64,000 nt of DNA from Stagnihabitans sp038231395 (GTDB lineage: Bacteria > Pseudomonadota > Alphaproteobacteria > Rhodobacterales > Rhodobacteraceae). Each line of letters starts with the position of its first letter. Position 1 is the first letter of the stretch. The stretch is from the NCBI GenBank assembly GCA_038231395.1, contig JBBRLL010000021.1:1-64000 (forward strand), in the 5' to 3' direction. Under the pieces are notes generated by a model. That model ran no database searches. It was given only the letters and a program-made list of their open reading frames with translations, and was not told the origin of the DNA. Below, in pieces: positions 61,528 through 64,000 of this stretch. The position numbers and the translations under genes are program-made.

Positions 61528-63237
61528 ATGCGCAGGTACAAGTTCGGTGACCCGGTTGCAGGCTCGACAGACACATCAAGGAGATTCCTTGATCGCGACG
61601 AAGCGCTGCGCTTTTTGCGTCGGGAGATTTCTGAATTTGACACGCTCGTTGATCTTCGGAACTGGGCGCTTGGGCGCGGCTACCAGCCACGAAGTGATCG
61701 GCACCTTTTGCAAATTGCTGCGGCGAGTCTCGTCTCGCGTCAGTTATTTGTCTGGCAGTGGGCCGATTTGGCGAACCTGGCGCTTGGCGGCGGTGGGGGC
61801 GGTGGGGGCGGAGGCGGTGGTGGCGGAGGTGGCCAACCTCCGACGCCGCCCCCTCAGCCGGGACCGAAGCCACCCCCTGCGCCAAAGCCTCCGGTCGAGA
61901 AGGCCAAGCTCATCGTCGTGGTGAAAGATGCCGACGGCAAACCGGTTCAGGATGCCGATGTCACAGCGTCCGGTCTTGGCACGAAGAAGACCACTGCGGC
62001 CGGTATTGCGGACTACGGTGACGTGGCGCCCGGCACCTATACCGTGTCGGCCACAAAGGCGAACCACGGACCGAAAAAGAACGACGTGGTCGCCAAGGAC
62101 GAGAAGTCCGACGTTCCGGTGCCTGCGGGCAAGACAACGCAGGTTGATCTTGTTCAACACGAGCAGTGGAAGGTGGAGTTTGTGACCCCCGGGGTAGACC
62201 CGGTCAACGCGCCGAACTCGACCGCAGGCCACAACGACCAGAACGAGTATACCTATTCTGCGGCCACACCGGGCCTCCTCAAGGTCACGCTGCGCGCCAA
62301 GGTCATCCCTGCCAGCAAGGTCAATGAAGCCAAGCCCCACGTGAAGTTCGAAGTCGACGCCATCGCTGACTCGCCCCTGACGTGGGACGGTGCGGGTGAC
62401 GGCACCGCCACCACGGTCAAAGGCGACATGCTGGAGGCTGTCGCAACCTACACCAAACTTCCCAAGGCCAACGCGGCGTTCGGCGCAAAGAATGCCCGAC
62501 TGTTCCGCATCGGCACGAAAGTCGGCACCCGGGCATTCGAAGTTTTCTTTCCCCGCGACGCGAAGAACCATCCCGATGCCGGTCAGGGCACGACTCCGAA
62601 CTGGTTCTTCTACTGGGGTCCGCTGTCGGGCGTTGCCAATCTGACCTATGCCGGTGCCAGCGGCTCGTCTCTGCTTGCCGAAGTGCGTGGCATGACCAAA
62701 TGGACTTACGCGGCGGCGCCTGACAAGGTTAAACTCTACATTTTTGACGAGACAGTCAAAAGCAGCCCTTACAAGCCCTACGGCGTCGGCGTGCAGGTCA
62801 GCGGGATCGACGGCTTCATCGCGACAGCCATTCATGAGAACACCCACATCCGGCAGATAGCCCGCGCCGATCCGCTTGTGCCCGGCGTGGCCTGCTGGAG
62901 GTTCGGGTATTCGTGGAATCAGGGTGCGACGCACAACCACTACGGGCCAGGTCCGGACGCGCTTTGGGGTCCGCCACCGGGCGTGGCGGCTGCTGTGGTC
63001 AGTGCGACCCCGCCCTTTGTCGCAGGTCAGGGCGACGATGTGACAATCGACGCGTCGGACCACTGGCCGACGGCCTTTGGGGCGCTGCCGGCTGTCTTTG
63101 CCTCGGTGCTGCACCCGATTGAACGCGAGGCAGTGCACACCTCGGATGCGGCGGTGGCTGCGGATCACACCTTCGCCCGGCAGGACTGGGGCGATCCCGG
63201 AAAGAACCATATGACGTTGAACAAATGGAACGATTGA
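61528..63237 (+). CDS. Modular protein with a Gly16 linker, Ig-like domain and HExxH motif
   Basis: The 569-residue protein has an unrecognised N-terminal helical domain (1-86), an uninterrupted run of 16 glycines (87-102) and a Pro-rich hinge (103-122). A carboxypeptidase-regulatory-like beta domain follows (about 126-210, LIVVVKDADGKPVQDADVTASG). The C-terminal part carries H436-E437-N-T-H440 (IATAIHENTHIRQI), a zinc peptidase motif. No signal peptide is visible. The layout recalls secreted or injected effectors, but no secretion genes are in the window. AGGGG precedes the ATG. Confidence 0.78.
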   Translation: MRRYKFGDPVAGSTDTSRRFLDRDEALRFLRREISEFDTLVDLRNWALGRGYQPRSDRHLLQIAAASLVSRQLFVWQWADLANLALGGGGGGGGGGGGGGGGQPPTPPPQPGPKPPPAPKPPVEKAKLIVVVKDADGKPVQDADVTASGLGTKKTTAAGIADYGDVAPGTYTVSATKANHGPKKNDVVAKDEKSDVPVPAGKTTQVDLVQHEQWKVEFVTPGVDPVNAPNSTAGHNDQNEYTYSAATPGLLKVTLRAKVIPASKVNEAKPHVKFEVDAIADSPLTWDGAGDGTATTVKGDMLEAVATYTKLPKANAAFGAKNARLFRIGTKVGTRAFEVFFPRDAKNHPDAGQGTTPNWFFYWGPLSGVANLTYAGASGSSLLAEVRGMTKWTYAAAPDKVKLYIFDETVKSSPYKPYGVGVQVSGIDGFIATAIHENTHIRQIARADPLVPGVACWRFGYSWNQGATHNHYGPGPDALWGPPPGVAAAVVSATPPFVAGQGDDVTIDASDHWPTAFGALPAVFASVLHPIEREAVHTSDAAVAADHTFARQDWGDPGKNHMTLNKWND

Positions 63238-63251
63238 GGAGGTTGGCCGCC

Positions 63252-64000
63252 ATGACCGCTATCATCTGCACGGTTGGATCCGGGCTGCCAGCTTTCGCTG
63301 ACATCGGGGTGACAACGGCTGCCCGCATGATCGAAGGTTCCGACACAATCTTTGTCGGCCATCTGGCTGTCGAACGCGGGCACGTCGTCGCAATCCGCGA
63401 ACGTGACCTGAAAGGCCATCCTTTGGGCGACAAACTTCCCTTGATTGACCCGTCGGAGGGTGGGTTTCTTGCCTTCGACCTGACAGCGCTGGTCAACGGG
63501 ATGGCAGGCACCCAAACGCTGGTGCTCGGCGAGTTTGACCGGCCATCCGGCGGGCTTCGGCTCAAGTGGCTGTCCGCATCGTTCTGGCCGCAGAGTTACC
63601 GTCCAAGCACCTTTCCTTCAGAAACGGTTGCGCAAAGCGCGGCCTTCGTGGAGCATGTTTTGGGCTTCAGTCACCTCGCGCATGACCCCGACCTGCTCGC
63701 TGCGGCGCTTTATGCTGATATTTCGGGGGCCGGAGATCAGCCGCCCCACGCGGCAATTGCCTATCTGGAGGTTGCGGTTGAACGGGACCTACCAGCGCCA
63801 CTGCCGATGCTGCTCCGCAGCCTTGGCGCGGCGGCGGCTGCCCGCAATGGTCGTCTCGACCGCGCTGCGCTGGAAGAACTGACGACCCTCGCCCCCGATA
63901 TGCCGGCTTCGATCCTGGCGCCTCTGTCTCTCAGACTGATGAACGGCGCCCCGCCGGAGTCTGCCAAACTATTGAAAAACACGCTCTGGCCAATGCTTTC
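63252..64000 (+). CDS. Unknown protein, partial (continues past window)
   Basis: An open frame starting 14 bp after the HExxH gene (MTAIICTVGSGLPAFADIGVTTAARMIEGS) runs without a stop to the window end, 249 codons. GGAGG lies about 10 nt upstream. The sequence is Ala/Leu-rich with a mixed fold and no recognised domain. Spacing and strand place it in one unit with the HExxH gene, so it may be its partner or chaperone. Confidence 0.7.
   Translation, partial: MTAIICTVGSGLPAFADIGVTTAARMIEGSDTIFVGHLAVERGHVVAIRERDLKGHPLGDKLPLIDPSEGGFLAFDLTALVNGMAGTQTLVLGEFDRPSGGLRLKWLSASFWPQSYRPSTFPSETVAQSAAFVEHVLGFSHLAHDPDLLAAALYADISGAGDQPPHAAIAYLEVAVERDLPAPLPMLLRSLGAAAAARNGRLDRAALEELTTLAPDMPASILAPLSLRLMNGAPPESAKLLKNTLWPML

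Noticed and set aside
61744..63210. 488-codon open frame on the minus strand
   Set aside because: It is the antisense shadow of the HExxH gene, rich in Arg/Gly/His as expected from complementary GC-rich codons.

Overview
The window looks like a chromosomal segment of an alphaproteobacterium of the order Rhodobacterales (Rhodobacteraceae or Paracoccaceae). This rests on the GC-rich codon use, the gene content (yajC-secD-secF followed by an Mth938-type gene, an alphaproteobacterial kbl-tdh pair, GapR/DUF2312, a double cold-shock-domain protein, a RutR-type regulator with pyrimidine hydrolases) and the Tdh sequence type. It is mostly housekeeping, with a patchy accessory middle and right end.

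Layout. 1-141 is the end of an IS3-family element cut by the window edge, followed by a tandem array. 0.4-6.4 kb: YqaA membrane protein, DsbB, dGTPase, ErpA-type Fe-S protein, a conserved unknown, exonuclease III and a FAD oxidoreductase. 6.5-9.9 kb: yajC-secD-secF operon (minus strand). 10-19.2 kb: methyltransferase, serS, the threonine-degradation pair kbl-tdh with an XRE-cupin regulator and a candidate operator, SelO, tRNA-Pro(TGG), DUF192 and cold-shock genes, pdxH. 19.3-23.3 kb: fabI, LysE-type exporter, gpt, DUF2127 protein and a HisC-like aminotransferase. 24.1-31.1 kb: a three-gene transglutaminase / ATP-grasp-alpha-E / DUF2126 system. 31.5-37.5 kb: a decayed hydantoinase locus. hyuA is a pseudogene and hyuB is split by about 1.5 kb carrying two small exported-protein genes; an intact FAD oxidoreductase and an HpcH/HpaI aldolase follow. 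37.7-47.6 kb: iron-type ABC permease, GapR, a FadJ-like protein with a degenerate dehydrogenase half, a DksA-type zinc-finger protein, a sulfide/persulfide operon (dioxygenase plus two YeeE/YedE transporters, the second fused to a sulfurtransferase domain) and an orphan FliM-like protein. 47.8-58.6 kb: a pyrimidine or hydantoin uptake and hydrolysis region with an NMT1/THI5-type ABC transporter, dihydropyrimidinase and N-carbamoyl-amino-acid hydrolase, a HEPN-like gene wedged between the two hydrolases, and a RutR-like regulator. A perfect 16-bp match to the RutR operator lies upstream of the hydrolase operon. 58.7-60.7 kb: Kup potassium transporter. 61.1-64 kb: an accessory region with a modular HExxH protein and an unfinished gene.

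Two threads run through the window. First, short tandem arrays (12-, 15- or 17-bp periods) with different unit sequences recur next to or inside gene ends, including just upstream of yqaA, lysE and rutR, in hyuB, the ATP-grasp gene and kup, and at the 3' ends of the methyltransferase gene and rutR. Second, many neighbours overlap by 1-4 bp (ATGA or GTGA), so translational coupling is widespread. It includes the HEPN-like gene, which overlaps both hydrolase genes by four bases. The strongest candidates for something undescribed are this HEPN-like gene inside a RutR-controlled operon, the HExxH lipoprotein pair inserted in hyuB, and the Gly16-linked HExxH protein at the right end.
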